From Parapristionchus giblindavisi (taxonomy: Eukaryota > Nematoda > Chromadorea > Rhabditida > Diplogasteridae): DNA of 64,000 bases. The DNA lies in the NCBI GenBank assembly GCA_943737045.1, contig CALSFV010000214.1:62001-126000 (forward strand), read 5' to 3'. The notes under the pieces are model-generated. The model ran no database searches. It was not told the DNA's origin and saw nothing but the letters and a program-made list of their open reading frames with translations. A program made the position numbers and the translations under genes. This document shows, piece after piece, positions 1 to 12,407 of the stretch (position 1 is its first letter; every line of letters starts with the position of its first letter).

Positions 1-775
1 TCTTCAAGGAATGATGAAGTACAATGTCAAAACAAATGTTAGATAAGATACATTTATTAGAGAAATCAGTCATAATTGAAAACAATTAACATTGAGATAA
101 CATATTACAAAGAGAAATCAATGACAAACGGATGTTTTAAAGATGTTTTTAGTTTAGTGATCGAATCAGACATAGACAAATTATATGTGTGATGGATTAA
201 CAATAATTTGTAGTAGATTACTAGCAGTGCAAGGGGATCCATAAATTGTTTTATTTGCGAGCGTTTTATACTTTTAGCGCGGGAAGAGCATTTCGCTAGC
301 GCGGAAGGTCGCTGCGCGTCCATCCGCCTCCCTTTGAGAAGAGATGTGTTGCATAAAATGAACGTTTTCCAGTTCAGAATGACTCAAAACAACTTGTTTC
401 ATCTTTCTTAGCACTAAAAAATACCTTGGAACACGTTTTCTGTGTCTGTAAAAATCAGCAAAAGATTTGGATCGAACCGGGGTTCGAACCCGCTCGGTGT
501 TTTTAGAGCGGTACCTCATTACCTCGACGCCTCGAATGATTTTGCTTATTTTATTTATTTATTTATCGTACACCGCAATAGTGTTTCAACAAGTACAAAG
601 TGTTCGAGTGCAAAAAATATGTGAATGAATAAAAATTATTAAAAGAGAGGTGGATGGGGATGGGGGGAAGGTGAGAGATCAATTGAGTTACTAAACATAG
701 TAATAATAATAGTAACATAATAACATGATACAACGGATGTATTTGTAACCAGCCGTGGGCTCCGCCAGCTGATTG

Positions 776-894
776 TGAGAGAGAAGAGAGAGAGGAGAGA
801 GAGCGAGAGAGAAGAGAGAGAGAGGAGAGAGAGCGAGAGAGAGAGGAGAGAGAGAAATAGAGAGAGAGAAGGGGAGAGAGAAGAGAGAGAGAGA

Positions 895-927
<33 letters not shown>

Positions 928-945
928 CAGAGAGAGAGTTGGAAG
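776..945. repeat. (GA)n polypurine microsatellite
   Basis: Near-pure GAGAGA/GAGAAG purine run, with a short outlier at about 1026-1042. It produces long Ser/Leu or Arg/Glu frames on both strands that are not genes. Confidence 0.9.
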
Positions 946-1563
946 CCGACTAAGCCCCGCCCACCGCTGATGAGTTCCATCGCGCACCAAACCCGTCTGG
1001 TGTACGCCGAGCACTACATTAAAAGAGAGAGAGAGAGAGACGAAAGGGGGCGTGGTCTGGTCAAACAGATGACTATTCTGTTTTATTTATAGTGTATTTG
1101 TAATATAGGGTGATGTAAACAATAAATTTTGGCAAACTTGTGCTTTTTGCAGGTGCTTGACAACGGCAAACGATTGACAACTTTATCGGAGAACTTTGTT
1201 GTCAGACTTCAAAAAGTAAAACGATTGTAGTCAATGTATGAAATAAATAAATGTGGTAACAGATAGTGACTATTTTGTAGACAGACAAGAAAACTGAGGA
1301 TAATACATGTCAGAACAAGTTAGTTCAGCCTCTGTAATAGCGAGGCAACAATGATAGGCTAATCATCGTTTTCCAACTTATAAAGAGGCCGAGGCGGATG
1401 CCAGGCGGGTTTGGTGGGCTGCATTAGAGAGGGTGTGCGTGCGAGATGGCATCAACTGATTCTCTCTGTCACACTCTCCGCCGTGTCACCAAACCTGTCT
1501 GAGGTGCGCCGCTTTGACTAATGAACTATCGTCTCATTATTATGAGGATGTGAAAATGCACCA

Positions 1564-1724
1564 AAAAAATGGAATGACTAGAGAAATGTGCTTCTTTCTA
1601 TTCAGACAACAAAAAATATTCGTTTTGATGTCAATGAGAAGGCAAGAATCGATTGACATCAAAAAGAAGATTTTTTGTTGTCTGACTAGAAAGAAGCACA
1701 TTTCTCTGGTCATTCCATTGCTCC
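1564..1724. repeat. Hairpin (inverted repeat) about 70 bp per arm
   Basis: GGAATGACTAGAGAAATGTG on the left is mirrored by CACATTTCTCTGGTCATTCC on the right, and the loop-proximal TTTTGATGTCAAT by ATTGACATCAAAA. It is the innermost of the nested inverted repeats of the 1-2037 element. Confidence 0.75.
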
Positions 1725-2037
1725 TATCCTTCTGACTTGTATCATCCTCATTTTTCTTGTCTGTCAACTGTTCATTCATTAATTGCAACCACAAATATTT
1801 ATTAGACACATTGACAACAATCTGTATTAAATTTGATGTCTGACTGCAATTGGGTGCGATAAAGTTGTCAATCCTTGTCACGCACCTGCAAAAAGCACAA
1901 GTTTGCCACAATTTATTGTTTACATCACCCTATATGTTATCTCAATGTTAATTGTTTTCAATTATGACTGATTTCTCTAATAAATGTATCTTATCTAACA
2001 TTTGTTTTGACATTGTACTTCATCATTCCTTGAAGAG

Positions 2038-3059
2038 CGAGAGAGAGCGAGGAAGGTTTGGGGGGGGGGGGGGGTAACACTCGTTCTTTGTTGTTCAAAT
2101 GGAACTCTGTTCGCTCAGTTTTCTAACATCTCCATTTTGTGTAGTTGCCAGATGTTAGTCTCTCTTCTCCTTTTTTCTCTCCCTGTCTGTTCACGAAAGA
2201 GCGTGTGGGAGTGAGAGAGCGGATGATGAGTCGCGCGGAGTTGGGGCGCGCGCGTGTAATCACGATGGCGGATATCTCGGCTCTAAGAGCAGGTAGGCCT
2301 TCACTTCCAAATACATAAATGTTCAAAAACATTACAAGAAATATTATAAAGATTAATTAACATTACTGAAACTTTTTTTCCACGTGGAAAAGCAAAATAT
2401 GTTTTTTTTTTCCAAATTTTTCGGAACTCGGTGATTTTGTGTTTCAAATAACTGTCATATATGGGTATTTTGAGCTCGTAATGTTTTTTCGGATGTTTTT
2501 GAGTCATTTAAACTCCTTTGCTGTTTCTTGATAAATGAATAAGCCGTTCTTTCCTTTGACAGGTCCGAGGTCGCGTTACTAAAATCAACGCCATTTTTTT
2601 TCCATTTCTCAAATCCTCTGAAACTTGGGTCATTTTTAGACACATATGGGTGCAACAAAACGCGCATAGAAGAAAATTCCACTTTTTCCGATTAGGAAAG
2701 TTACGTCACTTTTTCATAAAACCGACCGCCCCGCACCGGCGCATGGTTGAAAAACGACGTCATCAACTGGGAAATGTTGCCCAGGATCTCCTCTTTCGAT
2801 GCTTTTTTTGAAAAACTTTCTATCATTATTTTGAACGGAGTTCTGATCATTTTTCTGACACACACTCGAGCCAAAAATACCGTACCTGCCAACTTTGACC
2901 TACCGCTACTCGAAAATGAGAGCAGATATGCAAATTCGGTCAACGCAGTTTGATAGAGCATCGTTCAAAGTACTTAATCTGAATTTTTCAGGGGGTCGAA
3001 ATTTCTACCGCCGGGGGGTGGTCGAACCTCTGGCGATTCCTCTCATAAAAGATATCATC
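2038..3059. other. No gene recognised
   Basis: Contains a G14 homopolymer at about 2060-2073, a GC-rich patch near 2230-2260, and AT-rich DNA. No exon set or transposon end could be supported. Confidence 0.5.
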
Positions 3060-3142
3060 ATAGTTTCTGAACCATGCAAAACAAGAAATACAAATCTACA
3101 AATCTTCTACAAATAAAACAATTGATTTTTATACGCTCAATA
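3060..3142 (+). mobile_element. Partial copy of TIR element family M1
   Basis: Carries the 3' part of the M1 element seen in full at 4576-4837 and 6137-6367: CATAGTTTCTGAACCATGCA, the AAATAAAACAA segment and the terminal TTTTTATACGCTCAATA. The 5' half is missing. Confidence 0.7.
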
Positions 3143-3202
3143 TTCAACCGCTGAGATGTATTTGCACATATATATTTGACCAAAAATAGGTTTTTTACCC
3201 TA

Positions 3203-4477
3203 CAGGGTGCGCCAAAATTACCCGAACTGATTTCACCATTATGATTCGCAGGCCCCCAAAGCAAATGCGCAACCCCTATTGCAGCATCATGAAGAGTGAT
3301 CATTGGCCACTCCCTATTCAAGGTTTCAAGTCAGTTAGTCAAGTCTTCTAGTAATGGGGAAGTCAAGTCGACTGCGACCCCTCATTCTCAAGTGTACAAG
3401 GTAGATTGTCATAGTTCATCAGCTCGGCTTTCACGAGTCGGCTGTATCCGATACCGGTATCGTGTACCAATATCTTGGTACTGACAAGGAACGTCCGGGC
3501 AGAGGTAGACCGATTTCAGTTTCCACCGCTACGAACCGAGATCCCATCTGAAAGATGGTGTTTCGAAACCACAAGTTTACGATCTGGAGACTCGATATCT
3601 CGAACTCTTCCATTCATCGTCTCCTCAGGTCTCAGCTGAATCTTCTCCCTTACAAGTACAGTAAACTGTTAGAACCGAATGAGCGACAGATCAAGCTCCG
3701 CTGAGAACGGTGCCCTCAACTTTTTATGCGTTGTGCTAGGTCCGCGCACTTCAGCACGATGTTCAGCGAAGAGAATATCTAACCGTCAAAGAGAGCCTGA
3801 ATATCGAGAACAACAGAATCATTGCCTCTGATCTTAAAGAATCCTACAAGACGGCTGGGGTCATGGTTCATACCAGTCATCCACAATACCCCAAGGTTTT
3901 GGCTGCTGTTTGCCCAAACGGAAAATCCACTCTTGTTTTGCCACTCCATGCGTCTAAATCAATAAGGCATATTATACCAAGCACACCCTCGAAGAGGCGC
4001 TTCTACTCCGATACCATACCCACTTCGGTCAGGACCACTAGACCTTTCGGCAAGATTCTGTCGTCAATCACATGACAAAGTTGACCCAGTCGTGATTTTT
4101 CACCCATGCACTCGGCAAAATCCATCACACTGAATTACTGAGAACTCCCCCAATCTCAACCTCCTCGACTGCAGTGCTTGGAGGTGTTGTAGGCCAAGAT
4201 GTCCTCTACCAAGCACCAGACACTCGACTCCCTCAGTGCTCCCCTTCTCAAGGCATGGGACGAACTCGATGACAACTGCTTGCGGGAATCGGCAGTCGCA
4301 TATGAGAAGATACTCAAGGCTTGTGTCAGAGCTAAAGGACGCCATATCGAAATTCGCTAGTATGTTTCTGTTGCCTATATTGTTGATAAACTTTGCTATG
4401 AACCATATCGCTTAAATCACATTATAAAGGGGAGAACCATATGGTGACACCAGTTCGGGTAATTTTGGCGCACCCTG
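3203..4477 (+). mobile_element. Decayed mariner-family transposon
   Basis: Terminal inverted repeats CAGGGTGCGCCAAAATTACC / GGTAATTTTGGCGCACCCTG are flanked by TA on both sides (3201-3202, 4478-4479), the target duplication of Tc1/mariner elements. Length 1275 bp fits mariner. Inside, the plus strand reads mariner-like pieces in order: RGRPISVS near 3500, LKPYK-like and ERQIKLR near 3650-3700, FSEEN near 3760, GKSTLV near 3920, a region matching the DxNPLDY block near 4150, and a C-terminal KGRHIEIR then stop at about 4360. Frameshifts and stops break the frame repeatedly, so it is inactive. Confidence 0.85.
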
Positions 4478-4575
4478 TAATGTGGGTAAACGATTTACCG
4501 GTACGTCTTCCTATATAAGGACGTGTAAATGTGTGACAAACTTGTTCTCAGTGTATATGATTTTCATAGCATAGG

Positions 4576-4837
4576 TATTGTGCGTATAAAATGTACTTGC
4601 ATAAGAAAACGACAAACGGTGCTAACGAACGGAAGTCACAATCGAGAGGCGCGGCGAGATGCAGCCTTCTACATCTCGCCCCGCCTCTCGATTGTCTCTC
4701 CGCTGCCTCTCTCTGACCCGGCTGACCTTCGCCGCGCGCTATATGATATATAAAAGAGATCGACATAGTTTCTGAACCATGCAAAACAAGAAAGTTCTCT
4801 TCTACAAATAAAACAAGTGATTTTTATACGCTCAATA
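4576..4837 (+). mobile_element. TIR element family M1, complete copy
   Basis: Ends are TATTGTGCGTATAAAATG and CAAGTGATTTTTATACGCTCAATA-type, imperfect inverted repeats. Internally it holds an inverted pair of GAGAGGCGCGGCGAGATG-like sequence (about 4643-4690) and a TATATAAAAGAG motif at about 4747 like an RNA polymerase II TATA box. No open frame of note. About 262 bp, typical of a non-autonomous DNA element. Confidence 0.75.
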
Positions 4838-6136
4838 ATGCTGACTCATTCGATTTTCACAAACATAGCATCTTACTCGAGATCATTAATTATACATCTC
4901 TGAATAATTATGCAATTTGTTTAAATTAGAGATTTTCATTTGTAAACGAGGGCCCCACCTCAGCTTCAAATTGAACTGGAACACTGATTCATTTTGGAAC
5001 ATTTTCGGAAATGTGTTTTTTTTTGTTTCGAGCAAACTAGTCTTTCAATCGTTTTCGAATAATGTACCTCACGATAAAAAAAATTTCTTATTTTTTCCAA
5101 ACTTAAGAGAAAGAGCGAAATATTCATGCCACAAAATATCACATTTTACTCATTTTCTTCATTCAGGAACATCTATGGTATGAATGTGAAAAGTGTCGTC
5201 GATCAATAACCTCTACCAGTTCTCTTATAAAACATTTCAAAAAGGTATGTGCTTTTATCATACCAAATATTTTGCAAGAATATTACCATTTCCTGACGTA
5301 AATATACTGGAATACAGTATGACAGCGAAAGTCTTCTTTCAGTAGACTCGACGAATTTCCAGTTATAATTTCTTGTGATTGCACTGCTTTTACATATTTG
5401 ATGTTTCAACACAGAGTCATTACAGTGTCATCGTCCTGATGAAATTATTTTATGGCAATATGATAATGAATCGATTAAATCGGAAGAGCTCTAAATTTCA
5501 CACCTTATTATTAACTGTTTATTTTAAATTTCATTTAATTTAGTTTTCTTGTTCATAATTTTGAATTCTCATCATTTTTTAAGCTCCTTGTTGTATTATA
5601 ATAGATCAAAAATATCGATAAATGTTGTTGATTATGTTATGGAAAGAAAGGAATCTCCCCTCTTCCATCTGTTATTAATGTGATTATGAACATTTAATAA
5701 ATAAATAAATAAATAACAGAGACTAAAATAAATAAATAAATAAATAACAGAGACTAAATACTTACCACTCATTCACTCTTCAATTGCGCTACAAGCGCGC
5801 TCTGCAATTTTTTTTGGATTTTTAAGCATGAAAAAAGTCAATAATAAAGTCATTAGAGAAGGGAGCATTAGTACATGAGTAAGTGATATCGATTGATTGA
5901 GGGATGATTAGGAAGGTAGATCAGTTGATGTAAGAGAGTGAATGTGCTAAACAACAGACATTATTCTAGCCCGTGAGTAGGATGTCCGTATAGGAACCAA
6001 TCTTTTTATTCTAAACATTGATTCATTTTCCTTGATTCATTTGATCCACTATTCAGTATTCAAAGCAATCATTATATTTAAATGTTTTTTTTTTCAGCAT
6101 TGGTTCTCGCATCTCTAATAAAAGATAATTTATGAT
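4838..6136. other. AT-rich intergenic DNA
   Basis: No splice-compatible exon set seen. Holds two runs of AAATAAATAAAT near 5695-5755. Confidence 0.5.
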
Positions 6137-6367
6137 TATTGTGCGTATAAAATGTACTTGCATAAGAAAATGACACTGGGCTGTAAAGAACGGAAGTCGC
6201 TCAAAGGCTAGATCTCGCCCCACCTCTCGATTGTCTCTCCGCTGCCTCTCACCTAACCCGGCTGACCTTTTTTTTGATATATAAAAGAGATCGGCATAGT
6301 TTCTGAACCATGCAAAACAAGAAAGTCTCTTCTACAAATAAAACAAGTGATTTTTGTACGCTCAATA
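6137..6367 (+). mobile_element. TIR element family M1, second complete copy
   Basis: Same ends (TATTGTGCGTATAAAATG ... GTACGCTCAATA) and same TATATAAAAGAG motif as the 4576-4837 copy, but the internal inverted GC-rich pair is shortened. Confidence 0.75.
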
Positions 6368-6524
6368 TCTTATTCATACATGCCGACTCGATTGTTTAAT
6401 CATATTTGCATAAATATTGAGATTATAGCTGATTCACTGTAAACTAGTGCTAATTAATTGGTCATCCACGTGCCTGTTCTTGCTTCGCTCACTTTACATA
6501 AGTTTAATTTTCTAAATGTTTCAG

Positions 6525-6796
6525 TCTCAATGGATCCCCTTTTGGCATTTGCTTCGAGAATCCGAGGAGAAATCTAAAATATCCAAATCGAGACCCTGTC
6601 TAACAAGAGGAACCTCGAAAAGCGAGAACAACGATTGAAGAATAAGGATAATGAAGAGAATAATGAAGTTGTCGAAGAAGAGCTCGATATGATTCCAGCT
6701 TTTCGTCAACGAATTGAAGCAATCGAAGAGCGAATTCGTGAATTGATCGAGAAATATGAATTATTGGATCTCACTCAGATCAATAAAATATTGTAA
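6525..6796 (+). pseudogene. Coiled-coil exon with one in-frame stop
   Basis: After a good 3' splice site (GTTTCAG ending at 6524), an ATG at 6530 opens a frame that has a single TAA at 6575-6577 and then continues cleanly to TAA at 6794-6796. The downstream ~72 residues are highly charged (RQRIEAIEERIRELIEKYEL-type heptads), so a coiled coil is likely. No intron could remove the stop. Either a pseudogene, or a short protein starting later. Family not recognised. Confidence 0.45.
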
Positions 6797-7394
6797 TTAT
6801 CGATTTTCGTGAAATGTGATATAGTAATGAGCTCACAAAGTTTATTGTTAATTGGTCAATGCAGTTAACTTGTCATTTCCATTAAATATAATACAAAGGG
6901 AATGTGTTTAGCAATAAAAAAATGAATTAAATTCGATCGATCAATTCAGAGATGACCATCATGAGGACCACAGTGAGGTAAGTAATGAGATCCGTAGCGT
7001 GGTCCATGGTGTTCTTCGTAGTGTTCAAGGACGACGTTTCACAATTACACCATACACCAACCTCCATATCCGTGGTCATTTGTGTTCCATCATCATTAAC
7101 GTGCTTGCGACCCTAAAAGACGGATCAGAGAATTCCCGGATCAATTCTATTAAACTACAGTACCCCTTCATATCCAGTAGAATATTCATCTAGCACATTT
7201 AGGAAAAACAAGTTTCTATCAAACAAATAGTTGTCTTGAAATTTTTCGTGAACTATGTAAACACACGAAAGACTCGAAAATTATTTTTCATTTCTTCTGT
7301 AAACCTAAATATAGACAACTTATTGTTAGAGAACTTAGAGTGTTTGTCACTGTTCGAAATAGCAAAATAGTTTAATTAAATTTAATTAAATTTA
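6797..7394. other. No clear gene; possible minus-strand His/Gly-rich remnant
   Basis: On the minus strand about 7030-6952 reads HYEEHHGPRYGSHY then PHCGPHDGHL and a stop. It resembles the C-terminus of short Gly/His-rich nematode peptides, but no upstream exon with a start was found. The rest is AT-rich. Confidence 0.3.
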
Positions 7395-8354
7395 TCATAA
7401 AATGAATAAATGAAACAGCAAGTGATAAATAATTATTGCGAAAACAATAAAAACAGATTGATACGTAGTTACATTAACATTAGGTTCATGGACTACTGCA
7501 GGCAGGGCAGATGCGACGCTTGCCGGGGATACTGTAGGTTGAGAAGGTATGTAATCAATATACGGTAAAGGAAGAGGAAGAAACTCAGATTGATACGGAG
7601 ATAGATATGTAGGTACATTAACATTAGGTTCATAGACTACTGCAGGCAGGGCAGATGCGACGCTTGCCGGGGATAATGTAGGTTGAGAAGGTACGATATC
7701 AATATACGGAAAAGGAAGAGGAAGAAACTCAGATTGATACGGAGATAGATATGTAGGTACATTAACATTAGGTTCATGGACTACTGCAGGCAGGGCAGAT
7801 GCGACGCTTGCCGGGGATACTGTAGGTTGAGAAGGTATGATATCAATATACGGAAAAGGAAGAGGAAGAAACTCAGATTGATACGGAGATAGATATGTAG
7901 GTACATTAACATTAGGTTCATGGACTACTGCAGGCAGGGCAGATGCGACGCTTGCCGGGGATACTGTAGGTTGAGAAGGTATGATACCAAACGTTGTTAC
8001 TGTATGCGGATTAGGTGTGGTACTCAATTCATTTGAACTGGAGATAGCGAGATGATGAGCCTTAAAGGAAAATTGTAGTTATACCTTTTTTCCAATTTAT
8101 TTTATTCAGCTAAAAGTTCAATGATGTGATCTATAGTTCTGCAAGTTAAGTCGCGACAAACTAGTGGGGCTTCGTCTTTAAAATAGTGATTTTACTTTAG
8201 AATTACAGATAAAAAAGACAGTAAAATATTATTACTACCATAGAAATAGTAATTTACCCGGCCTTTAGTAAAAGTCCAAGAAAATAACTTTATGACATAC
8301 CTTTGGATACCATTCGTCCATTGGCCTTATTGCAAAATTAATACGAGAGCTCGT
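7395..8354 (-). CDS. Tandem-repeat protein, head-to-head paralog of the zinc-finger gene
   Basis: Two exons on the minus strand: 8354-8301 and 8060-7395, joined in phase at GT..AG. The first exon matches the first exon of the plus-strand gene at 9783 almost codon for codon (SSRIN, IRPM, EWY), but the aligned ATG is ACG here, so translation would have to begin at the internal ATG of MDEWYPK. The second exon encodes AHHLAISSSNEL then four tandem 48-residue units (144 bp period; TVSPASVASALPAVV, YLSPYQSEFLPLP), the last truncated and followed by a hydrophobic tail and stop. It lacks all zinc-finger exons of its paralog. Function unknown; possibly a degenerate copy. Confidence 0.55.
7483..8010 (-). 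repeat. 144-bp tandem repeat, about 4 units, in frame
   Basis: The phrase GGTTCATGGACTACTGCAGG recurs at 7483, 7627, 7771 and 7915, an exact 144-bp spacing (48 codons). Units are almost identical, implying recent expansion. The plus-strand paralog has only one diverged unit (about 11120-11290). Confidence 0.9.
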
Positions 8355-10220
8355 TTCTCAAAAGAATAAAACTCAAATAATGAGAAAAATGACAGTGATA
8401 TGTTGAAAGGGGCGTGAGAAGTGGTGTGTGCATATATGGCTATATAGCTTGGTTGATTTGATGGGGTGAGAAGAGGTCGATGCGATTGAAGAGGGAGAGA
8501 TGGAATGAGTGAGTAGAGATAGTGAAGACTAGCCAGAGGGTACATATATTGAGAACAAACTTACCACTAATAACTGCAATGAATATGTAATATTTGCATA
8601 CTTTAACTATAATACAATATTTTACTAACAATACTCAGTGGTGATTCTACTAAAGAAAGCTTAAATTTCTAAGAAGAGTTACACTGTCTAGAACACTTGG
8701 CTGAAACAACGGTATCGGACGACAATCATGTCTATGATTGAAAAAAGTGAAACATTTGTGAGAAATTGCGGCATCACAATGGTTCAAATGAATCAATGAG
8801 GTCTTACAAGGGAAGCACCAAACTAAACGGAAGAGGTTCTAAAATCGACCCAAACGCGCATGTAGAGCTAGGTGAGGGATGCCCAAAAGTAGTTTCATAA
8901 GTTGATAGTGTGCACTTCCAGGGACGGGAAATCAATAATTCGTCGGACCATGACCTCCTGTTTCGACCCCCGCACCCTTCATTCAATGTCATGTTTTATC
9001 AACATTTTAGGAATTATACATTCATAATCAAGCATTATATATAATTATATTTATACGTATTCATGAATAAACAATGAAACGTGCGATGAAAGAAGAAGAA
9101 ACAAAAATCAATAATCAAGCATAGGAGATAAGATGAAACTACTTTTGGGCGTCCTTCAGCTTGCTGTACATCTGCTTATGGGTCGATTTCAGAATCTCTT
9201 CCGTTTATTTTGGTGCTTCCCTTGTTAGGTTAAAAAGATGAGTTATTAAATTGCCCATATTCTACAAATGTTAATGATTTTTCAGCACAGTTCTTTAAAA
9301 ATCAAGTTCTTGACTGAGCAAAAAATGAGCAAAAAATGTGAAGGATATCATGATAAAGCATGCAAATATACCTTACTGATACTGAATGATACAATACAAA
9401 ATGAAAATAAAATAATTAAGGTCCAGTTGCTTCGGTCAAGGGATTTATTGTAGAAGACCACGCAGTAGCGTTAGCAATTTTGACAATCAGTAGAATAACC
9501 ACTGATTATTGCAATGAAAAAGTATTGTATGTTAATTAAGTATGCGCCTAATACATGTCATTCCATTTAGTAGTGTTAATATTGTTCTCAATATATGTAC
9601 CCTCTGGATAGTCTTCGCTATCTCTATTCACTTATTCCATCTCTCTCTCTTCATTCTCATTGACCTCTTCCCTATCCCCTTCCATCCCATCAAATCAACC
9701 AAGCCATGGACACACCACTACTCGCGTCCCTTTCAACCTTTCCATGTCGTTTTTATTCATTATTTGATTTTTCTTTCCAGAAATGAGCTCTCGTATTAAT
9801 ATTTCGATAAGGCCAATGGAAGAATGGTATCAAAAGGTCATACATTTATTGTTTTGGTCGGGTAAATTACTATTTCAATGGTAGTTATAATATTTCACTG
9901 CCTCTTTTTAAACTGTAATGTCACTAATTTAAAGATGAAGACCCACTAGTTTGTCGCGGCTTAAAAAAATACTTAAAGGGACCGAAACCTTTGTCAACGG
10001 CCTCTTCAAAGGTCTATGCTCTCTCGTTGTTAGAGAACAGAGAAATAGTGTGCGTAATGAAGAGGCCATTGAGTGAGGTCACTCTCGCTTTAACTGGCCT
10101 TGCATAACTATAGATCACATCTTTGATGTTTTAGCTAAATAAAATGTAAATTAGAAAAAGGTATAACTAGAATTTTCCTTTAAGGCTCACCATCTCGCTA
10201 TCTCAAGTTCAAATGAATTG
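8020..10220. repeat. Inverted duplication joining the two paralogs head to head
   Basis: Minus-strand 8355-8020 (first exon, first intron, start of exon 2) matches plus-strand 9780-10220. Upstream flanks also match in inverted orientation (about 8440-8560 with 9590-9700), and a segment near the centre (about 8806-8900 with 9133-9227, sharing GGGAAGCACCAAA) does too. The centre of symmetry is near 9000-9060. Between the arms I see no other gene. Confidence 0.8.
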
Positions 10221-10591
10221 ATTCCAATGATCTATCGTATGATTGATCTACTAAGAGTAATCAAGGATCAAATGGCAAATATAGATGTATGTTTTTATGT
10301 TATGAATTATTCCGTTTCTTCATCTTTTTTTGGATCGTTCATTTTGATTTTCTCGTTTAAATCCAATTGTAGGAACAAATATCATAAACGATCGTTGACT
10401 CTCACTATAATTAGACAAAGAACGAAAATGAGGATATTGCTGGTATAATATTCCCTTTTATAGGCACTTCATACCGCGCTTCGTGAACTAGAATTTGAAC
10501 AAGCGAAATCATACATTCGTGATGTAGACAGGTATACTTTATATGCATTTGCGCGAAAAATTTACCAAGATTGCACCATTTCGAAGACTGG

Positions 10592-10933
10592 TTTAAAGAT
10601 GGAGGCCCTCGAATGTCTATGCAAATACGTAACATCATTTGTGCAAGAGATTAGTAATATGCAAGAAATTAGCGTGACCAGGCATCTATCCCTTGGTGTA
10701 GTGGTAAATGCGCTGTCTAGTTAGCGTAACGTCGCGGGTTCGAAACCTATTGCCGAACTTTCTTATTTTCAAAATTTCGCGCCTTTGCCTGTACATCAAG
10801 CATGATTCGTTCATGATTCTAGCGATCAATAAGCTGAATTAGCATAAAATAATCTATGAATGGAATGCAGAATGACTATATTTCTGTCTTCACAGTTTGT
10901 TCACGAAAATATTCGCCGGACTCCACCTTTAAA
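10592..10933 (+). mobile_element. TIR element carrying a tRNA-like segment, copy 1
   Basis: Lies in intron 3 of the zinc-finger gene. It is flanked by TTTAAA at 10592-10597 and 10928-10933, with inverted ends GATGGAGG / CTCCACC. Inside (10690-10760) is a tRNA-like stretch with a near-consensus A box (TGGTGTAGTGG) and a B box (GGTTCGAAACC). A second copy at 37562-37895 has the same ends and the same internal segment, showing that the tRNA-like part moves with the element. Confidence 0.75.
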
Positions 10934-11633
10934 TGAAGTTTTTGAGAAAATCAATAATTAGTTTTTATTCAGATACGATGAATTTCATGACTATTTCTAT
11001 GGTCTCTCTCAATGTTTCATAGAAGTTTATTCAACCATTTCTGACCTGACTACCGTATCTCATTCGATGAATCCTATTTCACCATTGCCCTCGAACTTTG
11101 GTTCTGTGAAAACGGAAGCACCATTGAGTACCACACCTGATCCGCATACAGTAACAACGTTTGGAATCGTACCTACTACAGTATCCCCGGCAAGTACCGT
11201 ATCCGCCCTGCCTACTGTAGTCCCTGAGGAAAATGTATCACCAAATCAATCCATATCCGTTCCTCCTCCTATTCCGTATATTGATGGATATTTGGGAGCA
11301 ATTGAATCAACTCCAAAGAGTATTAAATGTGAGAACATTCTTCATTCTACTGAAAGTTCTTCCAACAGCTCTTCTCATTCTAATTGTAAGAGAAAGTAAT
11401 GTGAATCAGAGAATGTCTCCGCTCAATTCATTAGCGATCAAAATAATTTAATGGTAAGTTTAAAACAATCGATTTCTTTGACTTCTAATATTCAGGAAAT
11501 TTCTGTCGATACCATTTCGGATCATGACACAGTTGAAGAGAATAGATTATCGTTAGATGATTCGATCGAAAATGAAATGAATGATAGTATGGAAGAATCT
11601 GATGATGATGATATACAATTCATCGAACCACTG

Positions 11634-12407
11634 GTACGTTTTCATTATTCTTTTCTTCATGTTCATTTAGAGTAAAGACTACCAACAAAAATATGCAAAA
11701 AATCATTTTTATTTTTTCGTTTGACGTGATGGATGACACACTGTAACGAAAGCATAAGTTAGAGCTATTAATAATAAATTTATCTGACCTCGGGGGTATT
11801 TTAAGATTCATAATTAAATGTTTAAACAATATGATAAAGTCAGGAGGTAAGAACGAAGGCTACGATTACTAGATCGTAGCATACAATACTTATGAGTTAC
11901 GAATATAAGACTTAAATACATTGGCACTTTGGGTACAAACAACACTATTGTCAAGATTATTCCATTTTTGCACAATACGATTAGTCAAAAAAGATAAGAA
12001 CTTTTTTGAGTGAGATCTGTGGGTTCTTAAATATAAATTATGTCTACGTGAAGTGTTGGTAAGATTAGGGAATAGAAAAAGTTTACGGGCATCAAGGTCA
12101 AGATGTGAGTGGATTACATTGTACGTGAATATGAGGTTATTCTGATCTCGACGGGAGTGAAGGGAAGGGAGCTTGAGGTGTTGTATGCGCTCCAGGTAAG
12201 GTCGATATATGCTATTGATTAAATTGCCAATGCGTCGCGCAAAAACGTCGCGGTTTCTGAGTAAGCGGGCGACTCCTAGTTTCGTTCAATGGGGTCAACC
12301 TTTTGAAAACCCGTTGCAAACTAAAGAACCATAGAGTTTTTTGTTTTGATAATGAAGTAAACTGCGCAATTTCAATGGAATAATACGGTATAATTGATTG
12401 TTTACAG
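11634..12407 (+). other. Long intron of the zinc-finger gene
   Basis: A 774-nt intron between exons 5 and 6 (GTACGT donor, TTTACAG acceptor). No element with clear ends seen inside. Confidence 0.5.

Larger units (their letters stand above)
1..2037. mobile_element. Nested inverted-repeat element, possibly cut by window edge
   Basis: The first ~105 bases return as the reverse complement at about 1935-2037 (TCTTCAAGGAATGATGAAGT against its complement at the far end). A second inverted pair lies inside (about 1102-1160 and 1876-1937, sharing TGCTTTTTGCAGGTGC), and a third hairpin lies at 1564-1640 / 1650-1722. The left arm begins at base 1, so the element may extend out of the window. No transposase is visible; open frames inside are low-complexity or hairpin shadows. 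Confidence 0.7.

Noticed and set aside
462..535. tRNA-like stretch around GGTTCGAACCC
   Set aside because: A B-box-like word and a short hairpin exist on the minus strand, but no A box or paired acceptor stem was found.
639..1092. Ser/Leu and Arg/Glu frames
   Set aside because: Low-complexity translation of the (GA)n tract.
2123..2332. Minus-strand 69-residue ORF near the GC-rich patch
   Set aside because: No recognisable motif or exon context.
7483..8010. CRISPR-like regular repeats
   Set aside because: The 144-bp units are contiguous, in frame and have no unique spacers; the genome is eukaryotic.
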